From positions 1,985,370-2,049,369 of the forward strand of contig BRXU01000023.1 of NCBI GenBank assembly GCA_030267565.1: 64,000 nt of DNA, read 5' to 3'. The notes beneath the pieces were generated by a model. The model did not search any database. It was not told where the DNA came from and saw only the letters and a program-made list of their open reading frames with translations. Each line of letters opens with the position of its first letter. Within the stretch, counting starts at the first letter, position 1. The DNA comes from Pleodorina starrii. Taxonomy: Eukaryota; Chlorophyta; Chlorophyceae; Chlamydomonadales; Volvocaceae. The position numbers and the translations under genes were made by a program. Positions 1-13,482 of the stretch are shown here, one piece after another.

Positions 1-3000
1 CGTAGACCCACGGGCCAGCCCCGTAGACCCACGGGTCAGCCCCGCAGACCGACGGGCCAGTCATGTAGACCCACATGCCAGCCCCGTAGACCCACGGGGC
101 AGCCCCGTAGACCCACGGGCCAGACCCGTAGACCCAAGGGCCAGACCCGTAGACCCAAGGGCCAGACTCGTAGATCCACGGGTCAGCCCTGTCGATCCAC
201 GGGCCAGCCCCGTAGACCCACGGGCCAGCCCTGTCGATCCACGGGTCAGCCCCGTAGACCCACGGGCCAGCCCCGTAGACCCACGGGCCAGCCATGAAGA
301 CCCACGGGCCAGCCACGTAGACCCACGGGCCAGCCCCGTAGACCCACGGGCCAGCCATGTAGACCCTCAGGCCATCCACGTAGACCCACGGGCCAGCGCC
401 GTAGACCCACGGGCCAGCCATGTGGACTCACGGGCCAGCTATATAGATCCACAGGCCAGCCACGTAGACCCACGGGCCAGACCCGTAGATCCACGGGTCA
501 GACCCGTAGATCCACGGGTCAGCCCTGTAGATCCACGGGTCAGCCCTGTAGATCCACGGGTCAGCCCCGTAGACCCGCGGGCCAGCCCTGTCGATCCACG
601 TGTCAGCCCCGTAGACCCACGGGCCAGTAGTGTAGACCCACGGGTCAGCCCCGTAGACCCACGGGCCATCCACGTAGACCCACGGGCCAGTAGTGTAGAC
701 CCACGGGCCAGCCACGTAGACCCACGGGCCATCCACGTAGACCCACGGGCCAGCCCCGTAGACCCACGGGCCAGCCCCGTAGACCCACATGCCAGACCCG
801 TAGATTCACGGGTCAGCCCCGTAGATCCGCGGGTCAGCCCCGTAGACCCACGGGCTTGCCCCGTAGACCCACGGGCCAGCCATGTAGACCCACGGGCCAG
901 CCACGTAGACCAACGGGCCGGCCATATTGACCCACGGGCCAGCCATGTAGACCCACGGGCCAGCCCCGTAGACCCACGGGCCAGCCATGTAGACCCACGG
1001 GCCAGCCACGTAGACCCACGGGCCATCATCGTAGACCCACGGGCCATCATCGTAGACCCACAGGCCAGCCCCGTAGACCCACGGGTCAGCCCCGTAGACC
1101 CACGGGCCAGTCATGTAGACCCACGGGCCAGCCATGTAGACCCACGGGCCATCCACGTAGACCCACGGGCCAGCCCAGTAGACCCACGGGCCAGACCCGT
1201 AGATCCACGGGCCAGCCATCTAGACCCACGGGCCAGCCCCATTGACCCACAGTCCAGCCATGTAAACCCACGGGCCAGCCATGTAGACCCACGGGCCAGC
1301 CATGTAGACCCACGGGCCAGCCATGTAGACCCACGGGCCAGCCATGTAGACACACGGGCCAGCCATGTAGACCCACGGTTCAGCTCCGTAGACCCACGGG
1401 CCAGCACCGTAGATCCACGGGCCAGCCATCTAGACCCACGGGCCAGCCCCATTGACCCACAGTCCAGCAATGTAAACCCACGGGCCAGCCATGTAGACCC
1501 ACGGGCCAGCCATGTAGACCCACGGGCCAGCCATGTAGACACACGGGCCAGCCATGTAGACCCACGGTTCAGCTCCGTAGACCCACGGCCAGCCCCGTAG
1601 ACCCACGGGCCAGACATGTTGACCCACGGGCCAGCCCCGTAGACCCACGGGCCAGCCATGTAGACCCACAGGCCATCATCGTAGACCCACGGGCCATCAT
1701 CGTAGACCCACGGGCCAGCCCCGTAGACCCACGGGTCAGCCTCGTAGACCCACGGGCCATCCCCGTAGACCCACGGGCCAGCCCCGTAGAACCACGGACC
1801 AGACCCTTAGATCCACAGGCCAGCCATGTGGACCCACGGGCCAGCCCTGTCGATCCACGGGTCAGCCCCGTAGACCCACGGGCCAGCCCCGTAGACCCAC
1901 GGGTCAGCCATGTAGACCCACGGGCCATCCACGTAGACCCACATGCCAGCCCCGTAGACCCATGGGTCAGTCCCGTAGACTCAAGGGCCAGCCCCGTAGA
2001 CCCACGGGCCAGACCCGTAGATCCACGGGTCAGCCCTGTAGATCCACGGGTCAGCCCCGTAGACCCACGGGCCAGCCACGTAGACCAACGGGCCAGACAT
2101 GTTGACCCACGGGCCAGCCATGTAGACCCATGGGCCAGCCCCGTAGACCCACGGGCCAGCCATGTAGACCCACGGGCCAGCCACGTAGACCCACGGGCCA
2201 TCATCGTAGACCCACGGGCCAGCCCCGTAGACCCACGGGTCAGCCCCGTAGACCGACGGGCCAGTCATGTAGACCCACATGCCAGCCCTGTCGATCCACG
2301 GGTCAGCCCCGTAGACCCACGGGCCAGCCCCGTAGACCCACGGGCCAGACATGTTGACCCACGGGCCAGCCCCGTAGACCCACGGGCCAGCCATGTAGAC
2401 CCACGGGCCATCATCGTAGACCCACGGGACATCATCGTAGACCCACGGGCCAGCCCCGTAGACCCACGGGTCAGCCTCGTAGACCCACGGGCCATCCCCG
2501 TAGACCCACGGGCCAGCCCCGTAGAACCACGGACCAGACCCATAGATCCACAGGCCAGCCATGTGGACCCACGGGCCAGCCCTGTCGATCCACGGGCAAG
2601 CCCCGTAGACCCACGGGCCAGACCCGTAGACCCACGGGCCATCCACGTAGACCCACGGGCCAGCCCCGTAGACCCACGGGTCAGCCTCGTAGACCCACGG
2701 GCCATCCCCGTAGATTCACGGGTCAGCCCCGTAGATCCGCGGGTCAGCCCCGTAGACCCACGGGCTTGCCCCGTAGACCCACGGGCCAGCCATGTAGACC
2801 CACGGGCCAGCCACGTAGACCAACGGGCCGGCCATATTGACCCACGGGCCAGCCATGTAGACCCACGGGCCAGCCCCGTAGACCCACGGGCCAGCCATGT
2901 AGACCCACGGGCCAGCCACGTAGACCCACGGGCCATCATCGTAGACCCAAGGGCCATCATCGTAGACCCACAGGCCAGCCCCGTAGACCCACGGGTCAGC

Positions 3001-6000
3001 CCCGTAGACACACGGGCCAGTCATGTAGACCCACGGGCCAGCCATGTAGACCCACGGGCCATCCACGTAGAACCACGGGCCAGCAACGTAGACCCACGGG
3101 CCAGCCATGTAGACCCATGGGCCAGCCCCATTGACCCACAGTCCAGCCATGTAAACCCACGGGCCAGCCATGTAGACCCACGGGCCAGCCATGTAGACCC
3201 ACGGGCCAGCCATGTAGACCCACGGGCCAGCCATGTAGACACACGGGCCAGCCATGTAGACCCACGGTTCAGCTCCGTAGACCCACGGGCCAGCCCCGTA
3301 GACCCACGGGCCAGCAATGTAGACCCACGGGCCATCCACGTAGACCCACGGGCCAGCGCCGTAGACCCACGGGCCAGCCATGTAGACTCACGGGCCAGCC
3401 CCGTAGACCCATGGGTAAGCCCCGTAGACCCAAGGGCCAGCCCCGTAGACCCACGGGCCAGACCCGTAGATCCACGGGTCAGCCCTGTCGATCCACGGGT
3501 CAGCCCCGTAGACCCACGGGCCAGCCCCGTAGACCCACGGGCCAGACATGTTGACCCACGGGCCAGCCTCGTAGACCCACGGGCCAGCCATGTAGACCCA
3601 CGGGCCATCATCGTAGACCCACGGGCCATCATCGTAGACCCACGGGCCAGCCCCGTAGATCCACGGGTCAGCCCTGTCGATCCACGGGTCAGCCCCGTAG
3701 ACCCACGGGCCAGCCCCGTAGACCCACGGGCCAGACATGTTGACCCACGGGCCAGCCCCGTAGACCCACGGGCCAGCCATGTAGACCCACGGGCCATCAT
3801 CGTAGACCCACGGGACATCATCGTAGACCCACGGGCCAGCCCCGTAGACCCACGGGTCAGCCTCGTAGACCCACGGGCCATCCCCGTAGACCCACGGGCC
3901 AGCCCCGTAGAACCACGGACCAGACCCATAGATCCACAGGCCAGCCATGTGGACCCACGGGCCAGCCCTGTCGATCCACGGGCAAGCCCCGTAGACCCAC
4001 GGGCCAGACCCGTAGACCCACGGGCCATCCACGTAGACCCACGGGCCAGCCCCGTAGACCCACGGGTCAGCCTCGTAGACCCACGGGCCATCCCCGTAGA
4101 TTCACGGGTCAGCCCCGTAGATCCGCGGGTCAGCCCCGTAGACCCACGGGCTTGCCCCGTAGACCCACGGGCCAGCCATGTAGACCCACGGGCCAGCCAC
4201 GTAGACCAACGGGCCGGCCATATTGACCCACGGGCCAGCCATGTAGACCCACGGGCCAGCCCCGTAGACCCACGGGCCAGCCATGTAGACCCACGGGCCA
4301 GCCACGTAGACCCACGGGCCATCATCGTAGACCCAAGGGCCATCATCGTAGACCCACAGGCCAGCCCCGTAGACCCACGGGTCAGCCCCGTAGACACACG
4401 GGCCAGTCATGTAGACCCACGGGCCAGCCATGTAGACCCACGGGCCATCCACGTAGACCCACGGGCCAGCAACGTAGACCCACGGGCCAGCCATGTAGAC
4501 CCATGGGCCAGCCCCATTGACCCACAGTCCAGCCATGTAAACCCACGGGCCAGCCATGTAGACCCACGGGCCAGCCATGTAGACCCACGGGCCAGCCATG
4601 TAGACCCACGGGCCAGCCATGTAGACACACGGGCCAGCCATGTAGACCCACGGTTCAGCTCCGTAGACCCACGGGCCAGCCCCGTAGACCCACGGGCCAG
4701 CAATGTAGACCCACGGGCCATCCACGTAGACCCACGGGCCAGCGCCGTAGACCCACGGGCCAGCCATGTAGACTCACGGGCCAGCCCCGTAGACCCATGG
4801 GTAAGCCCCGTAGACCCAAGGGCCAGCCCCGTAGACCCACGGGCCAGACCCGTAGATCCACGGGTCAGCCCTGTCGATCCACGGGTCAGCCCCGTAGACC
4901 CACGGGCCAGCCCCGTAGACCCACGGGCCAGACATGTTGACCCACGGGCCAGCCTCGTAGACCCACGGGCCAGCCATGTAGACCCACGGGCCATCATCGT
5001 AGACCCACGGGCCATCATCGTAGACCCACGGGCCAGCCCCGTAGACCCACGGGTCAGCCTCGTAGACCCACGGGCCATCCCCGTAGACCCACGGGCCAGC
5101 CCCGTAGAACCACGGACCAGACCCTTCGATCCACAGGCCAGCCATGTGGACCCACGGGCCAGCCCTGTCGATCCACGGGTCAGCCCCGTAGACCCACGGG
5201 CCAACCCCGTAGACCCACGGGTCAGCCATGTAGACCCACGGGCCATCCACGTAGACCCACATGCCAGCCCCGTAGACCCATGGGTCAGTCCCGTAGACCC
5301 AAGGGCGAGCCCCGTAGACCCACGGGCCAGACCCGTAGATCCACGGGTCAGCCCTGTAGATCCACGGGTCAGCCCCGTAGACCCACGGGCCAGCCACGTA
5401 GACCCACGGGCCAGACATGTTGACCCACGGGCCAGCCATGTAGACCCACGGGCCAGCCACGTAGACCCACGGGCCAGCCATGTAGACCCACGGGCCAGCC
5501 ACGTAGACCCACGGGCCATCATCGTAGACCCACGGGCCAGCCCCGTAGACCCACGGGTCAGCCCCGTAGACCGACGGGCCAGTCATGTAGACCCACATGC
5601 CAGCCCCGTAGACCCACGGGGCAGCCCCGTAGACCCACGGGCCAGCCCCGTAGACCCACGGGCCAGCCCCGTAGACCCAAGGGCCAGACCCGTAGATCCA
5701 CGGGTCAGCCCTGTCGATCCACGGGTCAGCCATGTAGACCCACGGGCCAGCCCCGTAGACCCACGGGCCAGCCATGTAGACTCACGCGCCAGCCATATAG
5801 ACCCACGGGCCAGCCACGTAGACCCACGGGCCAGACCCGTTGATCCACGGGTCAGCCCCGTAGACCCACGGGCCAGTCATGTAGACCCACGGGCCAGTCA
5901 CGTAGACCCACATGCCAGCCCCGTAGACCCACGGGCCAGCCCCGTAGACCCACGGGCCAGTCATGTAGACCCACGGGCCAGTCACGTAGACCCACATGCC

Positions 6001-9000
6001 AGCCCCGTAGACCCACGGGCCAGCCCCGTAGACCCACGGGCCAGCCATGTAGACCCACGGGCCATCCACGTAGACCCACGGGGCAGCCCCGTAGACCCAC
6101 GGGCCAGCCCCGTAGACCCACGGGCCAGCCCCGTAGACCCAAGGGCCAGACCCGTAGATCCACGGGTCAGCCCTGTCGATCCACGGGTCAGCCATGTAGA
6201 CCCACGGGCCAGCCCCGTAGACCCACGGGCCAGCCATGTAGACTCACGCGCCAGCCATATAGACCCACGGGCCAGCCACGTAGACCCACGGGCCAGACCC
6301 GTTGATCCACGGGTCAGCCCCGTAGACCCACGGGCCAGTCATGTAGACCCACGGGCCAGTCACGTAGACCCACATGCCAGCCCCGTAGACCCACGGGCCA
6401 GCCCCGTAGACCCACGGGCCAGCCATGTAGACCCACGGGCCATCCACGTAGACCCACGGGCCAGCCCCGTAGACCCACGGGCCAGCCATGTAGACCCTCA
6501 GGCCATCCACGTAGACCCACGGGCCAGCGCCGTAGACCCACGGGCCAGCCATGTGGACTCACGGGCCAGCTATATAGATCCACAGGCCAGCCATGTAGAC
6601 CCACGGGCCAGACCCGTAGACCCACGGGCCAGCCATGTAGACCCTCAGGCCATCCACGTAGACCCACGGGCCAGCCCCGTAGACCCACGGGCCAGCCATG
6701 TGGACTCACGGGCCAGCTATATAGATCCACAGGCCAGCCACGTAGACCCACGGGCCAGACCCGTAGATCCACGGGTCAGACCCGTAGATCCACGGGCCAG
6801 CCACGTAGACCAACGGGCCAGCCATGTTGACCCACGGGCCAGCCATGTAGACTCACGGGCCAGCCCCGTAGACCCATGGGTAAGCCCCGTAGACCCAAGG
6901 GCCAGCCCCGTAGACCCACGGGCCAGACCCGTAGATCCACGGGTCAGCCCTGTCGATCCACGGGTCAGCCCCGTAGACCCACGGGCCAGCCCCGTAGACC
7001 CACGGGCCAGACATGTTGACCCACGGGCCAGCCCCGTAGACCCACGGGCCAGCCATGAAGACCCACGGGCCATCATCGTAGACCCACGGGCCATCATCGT
7101 AGACCCACGGGCCAGCCCCGTAGACCCACGGGTCAGCCTCGTAGACCCACGGGCCATCCCCGTAGACCCACGGGCCAGCCCCGTAGAACCACGGACCAGA
7201 CCCTTAGATCCACAGGCCAGCCATGTGGACCCACGGGCCAGCCCTGTCGATCCACGGGTCAGCCCCGTAGACCCACGGGCCAACCCCGTAGACCCACGGG
7301 TCAGCCATGTAGACCCACGGGCCATCCACGTAGACCCACATGCCAGCCCCGTAGACCCATGGGTCAGTCCCGTAGACCCAAGGGCCAGCCCCGTAGACCC
7401 ACGGGCCAGACCCGTAGATCCACGGGTCAGCCCTGTAGATCCACGGGTCAGCCCCGTAGACCCACGGGCCAGCCCCGTAGACCCACGGGCCAGCCATGTA
7501 GACCCACGGGCCATCCACGTAGACCCACGGGCCAGCCCCGTAGACCCACGGGCCAGCCATGTAGACCCTCAGGCCATCCACGTAGACCCACGGGCCAGCG
7601 CCGTAGACCCACGGGCCAGCCATGTGGACTCACGGGCCAGCTATATAGATCCACAGGCCAGCCATGTAGACCCACGGGCCAGACCCGTAGACCCACGGGC
7701 CAGCCATGTAGACCCTCAGGCCATCCACGTAGACCCACGGGCCAGCCCCGTAGACCCACGGGCCAGCCATGTGGACTCACGGGCCAGCTATATAGATCCA
7801 CAGGCCAGCCACGTAGACCCACGGGCCAGACCCGTAGATCCACGGGTCAGACCCGTAGATCCACGGGCCAGCCACGTAGACCAACGGGCCAGCCATGTTG
7901 ACCCACGGGCCAGCCATGTAGACTCACGGGCCAGCCCCGTAGACCCATGGGTAAGCCCCGTAGACCCAAGGGCCAGCCCCGTAGACCCACGGGCCAGACC
8001 CGTAGATCCACGGGTCAGCCCTGTCGATCCACGGGTCAGCCCCGTAGACCCACGGGCCAGCCCCGTAGACCCACGGGCCAGACATGTTGACCCACGGGCC
8101 AGCCCCGTAGACCCACGGGCCGGCAATGAAGACCCACGGGCCATCATCGTAGACCCACGGGCCATCATCGTAGAACCACGGGCCAGCCCCGTAGACCCAC
8201 GGGTCAGCCTCGTAGACCCACGGGCCATCCCCGTAGACCCACGGGCCAGCCCCGTAGAACCACGGACCAGACCCTTAGATCCACAGGCCAGCCATGTGGA
8301 CCCACGGGCCAGCCCTGTCGATCCACGGGTCAGCCCCGTAGACCCACGGGCCAACCCCGTAGACCCACGGGTCAGCCATGTAGACCCACGAGCCATCCAC
8401 GTAGACCCACATGCCAGCCCCGTAGACCCATGGGTCAGTCCCGTAGACCCAAGGGCCAGCCCCGTAGACCCACGGGCCAGACCCGTAGATCCACGGGTCA
8501 GCCCTGTAGATCCACGGGTCAGCCCCGTAGACCCACGGGCCAGCCACGTAGACCAACGGGCCAGACATGTTGACCCACGGGCCAGCCATGTAGACCCACG
8601 GGCCAGCCACGTAGACCCACGGGCCAGCCATGTAGACCCACGGGCCAGCCACGTAGACCCACGGGCCATCATCGTAGACCCACGGGCCAGCCCCGTAGAC
8701 CCACGGGTCAGCCCCGTAGACCGACGGGCCAGTCATGTAGACCCACATGCCAGCCCCGTAGACCCACGGGTCAGCCATGTAGACCCACGGGCCAGCCCCG
8801 TAGACCCACGGGCCAGCCATGTAGACTCACGCGCCAGCCATATAGACCCACGGGCCAGCCACGTAGACCCACGGGCCAGACCCGTTGATCCACGGGTCAG
8901 CCCCGTAGACCCACGGGCCAGTCATGTAGACCCACGGGCCAGTCACGTAGACCCACATGCCAGCCCCGTAGACCCACGGGCCAGCCCCGTAGACCCACGG

Positions 9001-12000
9001 GCCAGCCCTGTCGATCCACGGGTCAGCCCCGTAGACCCACGGGCCAGCCCCGTAGACCCACGGGCCAGCCATGTAGACCCACGGGCCATCCACGTAGACC
9101 CACGGGCCAGCCCCGTAGACCCACGGGCCAGCCATGTAGACCCTCAGGCCATCCACGTAGACCCACGGGCCAGCGCCGTAGACCCACGGGCCAGCCATGT
9201 GGACTCACGGGCCAGCTATATAGATCCACAGGCCAGCCATGTAGACCCACGGGCCAGACCCGTAGACCCACGGGCCAGCCATGTAGACCCTCAGGCCATC
9301 CACGTAGACCCACGGGCCAGCCCCGTAGACCCACGGGCCAGCCATGTGGACTCACGGGCCAGCTATATAGATCCACAGGCCAGCCACGTAGACCCACGGG
9401 CCAGACCCGTAGATCCACGGGTCAGACCCGTAGATCCACGGGCCAGCCACGTAGACCAACGGGCCAGCCATGTTGACCCACGGGCCAGCCATGTAGACTC
9501 ACGGGCCAGCCCCGTAGACCCATGGGTAAGCCCCGTAGACCCAAGGGCCAGCCCCGTAGACCCACGGGCCAGACCCGTAGATCCACGGGTCAGCCCTGTC
9601 GATCCACGGGTCAGCCCCGTAGACCCACGGGCCAGCCCCGTAGACCCACGGGCCAGACATGTTGACCCACGGGCCAGCCCCGTAGACCCACGGGCCAGCC
9701 ATGTAGACCCACGGGCCATCATCGTAGACCCACGGGCCATCATCGTAGACCCACGGGCCAGCCCCGTAGACCCACGGGTCAGCCTCGTAGACCCACGGGC
9801 CATCCCCGTAGACCCACGGGCCAGCCCCGTAGAACCACGGACCAGACCCTTAGATCCACAGGCCAGCCATGTGGACCCACGGGCCAGCCCTGTCGATCCA
9901 CGGGTCAGCCCCGTAGACCCACGGGCCAACCCCGTAGACCCACGGGTCAGCCATGTAGACCCACGGGCCATCCACGTAGACCCACATGCCAGCCCCGTAG
10001 ACCCATGGGTCAGTCCCGTAGACCCAAGGGCCAGCCCCGTAGACCCACGGGCCAGACCCGTAGATCCACGGGTCAGCCCTGTAGATCCACGGGTCAGCCC
10101 CGTAGACCCACGGGCCAGCCACGTAGACCCACGGGCCAGACATGTTGACCCACGGGCCAGCCATGTAGACCCACGGGCCAGCCACGTAGACCCACGGGCC
10201 AGCCATGTAGACCCACGGGCCAGCCACGTAGACCCACGGGCCATCATCGTAGACCCACGGGCCAGCCCCGTAGACCCACGGGTCAGCCCCGTAGACCGAC
10301 GGGCCAGTCATGTAGACCCACATGCCAGCCCCGTAGACCCACGGGGCAGCCCCGTAGACCCACGGGCCAGCCACGTAGACCCACGGGCCAGCCCCGTAAA
10401 CCCAAGGGCCAGACCCGTAGATCCACGGGTCAGCCCTGTCGATCCACGGGTCAGCCATGTAGACCCACGGGCCAGCCCCGTAGACCCACGGGCCAGCCAT
10501 GTAGACTCACGCGCCAGCCATATAGACCCACGGGCCAGCCACGTAGACCCACGGGCCAGACCCGTTGATCCACGGGTCAGCCCCGTAGACCCACGGGCCA
10601 GTCATGTAGACCCACGGGCCAGTCACGTAGACCCACATGCCAGCCCCGTAGACCCACGGGCCAGCCCCGTAGACCCACGGGCCAGCCCTGTCGATCCACG
10701 GGTCAGCCCCGTAGACCCACGGGCCAGCCCCGTAGACCCACGGGCCAGCCATGTAGACCCACGGGCCATCCACGTAGACCCACGGGCCAGCCCCGTAGAC
10801 CCACGGGCCAGCCATGTAGACCCTCAGGCCATCCACGTAGACCCACGGGCCAGCGCCGTAGACCCACGGGCCAGCCATGTGGACTCACGGGCCAGCTATA
10901 TAGATCCACAGGCCAGCCATGTAGACCCACGGGCCAGACCCGTAGACCCACAGGCCAGCCATGTAGACCCTCAGGCCATCCACGTAGACCCACGGGCCAG
11001 CCCCGTAGACCCACGGGCCAGCCATGTGGACTCACGGGCCAGCTATATAGATCCACAGGCCAGCCACGTAGACCCACGGGCCAGACCCGTAGATCCACGG
11101 GTCAGACCCGTAGATCCACGGGCCAGCCACGTAGACCAACGGGCCAGCCATGTTGACCCACGGGCCAGCCATGTAGACTCACGGGCCAGCCCCGTAGACC
11201 CATGGGTAAGCCCCGTAGACCCAAGGGCCAGCCCCGTAGACCCACGGGCCAGACCCGTAGATCCACGGGTCAGCCCTGTCGATCCACGGGTCAGCCCCGT
11301 AGACCCACGGGCCAGCCCCGTAGACCCACGGGCCAGACATGTTGACCCACGGGCCAGCCCCGTAGACCCACGGGCCAGCCATGTAGACCCACGGGCCATC
11401 ATCGTAGACCCACGGGCCATCATCGTAGACCCACGGGCCAGCCCCGTAGACCCACGGGTCAGCCTCGTAGACCCACGGGCCATCCCCGTAGACCCACGGG
11501 CCAGTCACGTAGACCCACATGCCAGCCCCGTAGACCCACGGGCCAGCCCCGTAGACCCACGGGCCAGACCCGTAGATCCACGGGTCAGACCCGTAGATCC
11601 ACGGGCCAGCCACGTAGACCAACGGGCCAGCCATGTTGACCCACGGGCCAGCCATGTAGACTCACGGGCCAGCCCCGTAGACCCATGGGTAAGCCCCGTA
11701 GACCCAAGGGCCAGCCCCGTAGACCCACGGGCCAGACCCGTAGATCCACGGGTCAGCCCTGTCGATCCACGGGTCAGCCCCGTAGACCCACGGGCCAGCC
11801 ACGTAAACCAACGGGCCAGACATGTTGACCCACGGGCCAGCCCCGTAGACCCACGGGCCAGCCATGTAGACCCACGGGCCATCATCGTAGACCCACGGGC
11901 CATCATCGTAGACCCACGGGCCAGCCCCGTAGACCCACGGGTCAGCCTCGTAGACCCACGGGCCATCCCCGTAGACCCACGGGCCAGTCACGTAGACCCA

Positions 12001-12346
12001 CATGCCAGCCCCGTAGACCCACGGGCCAGCCCCGTAGACCCACGGGCCAGCCCTGTCGATCCACGGGTCAGCCCCGTAGACCCACGGGCCAGCCCCGTAG
12101 ACCCACGGGCCAGCCATGTAGACCCACGGGCCATCCACGTAGACCCACGGGCCAGCCCCGTAGACCCACGGGCCAGTCCCGTAGACCCAAGGGCCAGCCC
12201 CGTAGACCCACGGGCCAGACCCGTAGATCCACGGGTCAGCCCTGTAGATCCACGGGTCAGCCCCGTAGACCCACGGGCCAGCCACGTAGACCAACGGGCC
12301 AGACATGTTGACCCACGGGCCAGCCATGTAGACCCACGGGCCAGCC
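1..12346. repeat. 21-bp satellite array, first block
   Basis: A monomer of 21 bp (core GTAGACCCACGGGCCAGCCC) is repeated head to tail for over 12 kb with almost no length change; the only clear phase break I see is a 1-bp deletion near 1588. Because 21 is a multiple of three, long frames stay open on both strands: 1828-12357 would encode about 500 heptapeptides of VDPRASP type, and three minus-strand frames are also largely open. The common variants fall on first and second codon positions of the plus frame (GCC/GTC, CCC/CAT/CAC, AGC/ATC), which is not what selection on a protein would leave. I therefore call it satellite DNA rather than a gene. Larger blocks recur with spacings that are multiples of 21. 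The left end lies outside the window. Confidence 0.93.
12336..12346. repeat. Target-site duplication of the SINE, left copy
   Basis: ACGGGCCAGCC lies directly before the inserted unique segment and recurs at 12658-12668 directly after it. It is part of the satellite monomer. Removing the insert plus one 11-bp copy restores the 21-bp phase of the array, which supports a true duplication. Confidence 0.75.
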
Positions 12347-12657
12347 TTTTTGACTAAGATGGGTTGCTTCTCCCACCCACTCAGTGTCTGGACTCCGTCT
12401 CACTCGGATCACATCTGGGTACCCGCACGCATTCTTCCCAGACATGCCAGACACATCATCGTTGAACATTCAACCGTGATGAGTTCTACCTGTGCAGGGG
12501 ACAGGGACAAGGCTAAAGAGCCATGCGATCACCTGCTGTTCGTTCCCACACCAGGGCCCCCATCGGTCACCCAGCCCTCTGCGAAGGCCGGGATCGAACT
12601 GGTGACCTCTCGGTCACCAATTCAGTGCCCTAACTCTCAGGCACTTCCTAGGGGATT
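12347..12657 (-). mobile_element. tRNA-derived SINE inserted in the satellite
   Basis: This 311-bp segment is unrelated to the satellite around it. Read on the minus strand, it begins near 12657 with a tRNA-like head: a degenerate A box around TGCCTGAGAGTTAGG, then a B box AGTTCGATCCC, spaced as in a tRNA gene, followed by an unrelated body. It ends at 12347 in an A run (AGTCAAAAA). An 11-bp duplication of satellite sequence flanks it. tRNA-derived SINEs are known from Chlamydomonas; the exact family is not recognised. It has no coding capacity of its own, and the plus-strand frame crossing it is an accident of the array. Confidence 0.7.
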
Positions 12658-13482
12658 ACGGGCCAGCCCCGTAGACCCACGGGCCAGCCCCGTAGACCCA
12701 AGGGCTAGACCCGTAGATCCACGGGTCAGCCCTGTCGATCCACGGGTCAGCCATGTAGACCCACGGGCCAGCCCCGTAGACTCACGCGCCAGCCATATAG
12801 ACCCACGGGCCAGCCACGTAGACCCACGGGCCAGACCCGTTGATCCACGGGTCAGCCCCGTAGACCCACGGGCCAGTCATGTAGACCCACGGGCCAGTCA
12901 CGTAGACCCACATGCCAGCCCCGTAGACCCACGGGCCAGCCCCGTAGACCCACGGGCCAGCCCTGTCAATCCACGGGTCAGCCCCGTAGACCCACGGGCC
13001 AGCCCCGTAGACCCACGGGCCAGCCATGTAGACCCACGGGCCATCCACGTAGACCCACGGGCCAGCCCCGTAGACCCACGGGCCAGCCATGTAGACCCTC
13101 AGGCCATCCACGTAGACCCACGGGCCAGCCCCGTAGACCCACGGGCCAGCCATGTGGACTCACGGGCCAGCTATATAGATCCACAGGCCAGCCATGTAGA
13201 CCCACGGGCCAGACCCGTAGACCCACGGGCCAGCCATGTAGACCCTCAGGCCATCCACGTAGACCCACGGGCCAGCCCCGTAGACCCACGGGCCAGCCAT
13301 GTGGACTCACGGGCCAGCTATATAGATCCACAGGCCAGCCACGTAGACCCACGGGCCAGACCCGTAGATCCACGGGTCAGACCCGTAGATCCACGGGCCA
13401 GCCACGTAGACCAACGGGCCAGCCATGTTGACCCACGGGCCAGCCATGTAGACCCACGGGCCAGCCCCGTAGACCCACGCAC
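12658..13482. repeat. 21-bp satellite array, second block
   Basis: The satellite resumes in phase after the SINE and runs to a sharp edge near 13482, where the last monomer breaks off within GTAGACCCACG and LINE sequence begins. The block repeats the higher-order segment also present at 7448-7843, 9023-9418 and 10703-11098. Confidence 0.92.

Noticed and set aside
1828..12357. A 3509-codon plus-strand frame of VDPRASP-like heptapeptides
   Set aside because: Openness follows from a 21-bp monomer without indels; several other frames on both strands are equally open, and changes are mostly non-synonymous.
1..13482. CRISPR array
   Set aside because: Repeats are contiguous 21-mers without unique spacers, in a eukaryotic setting.
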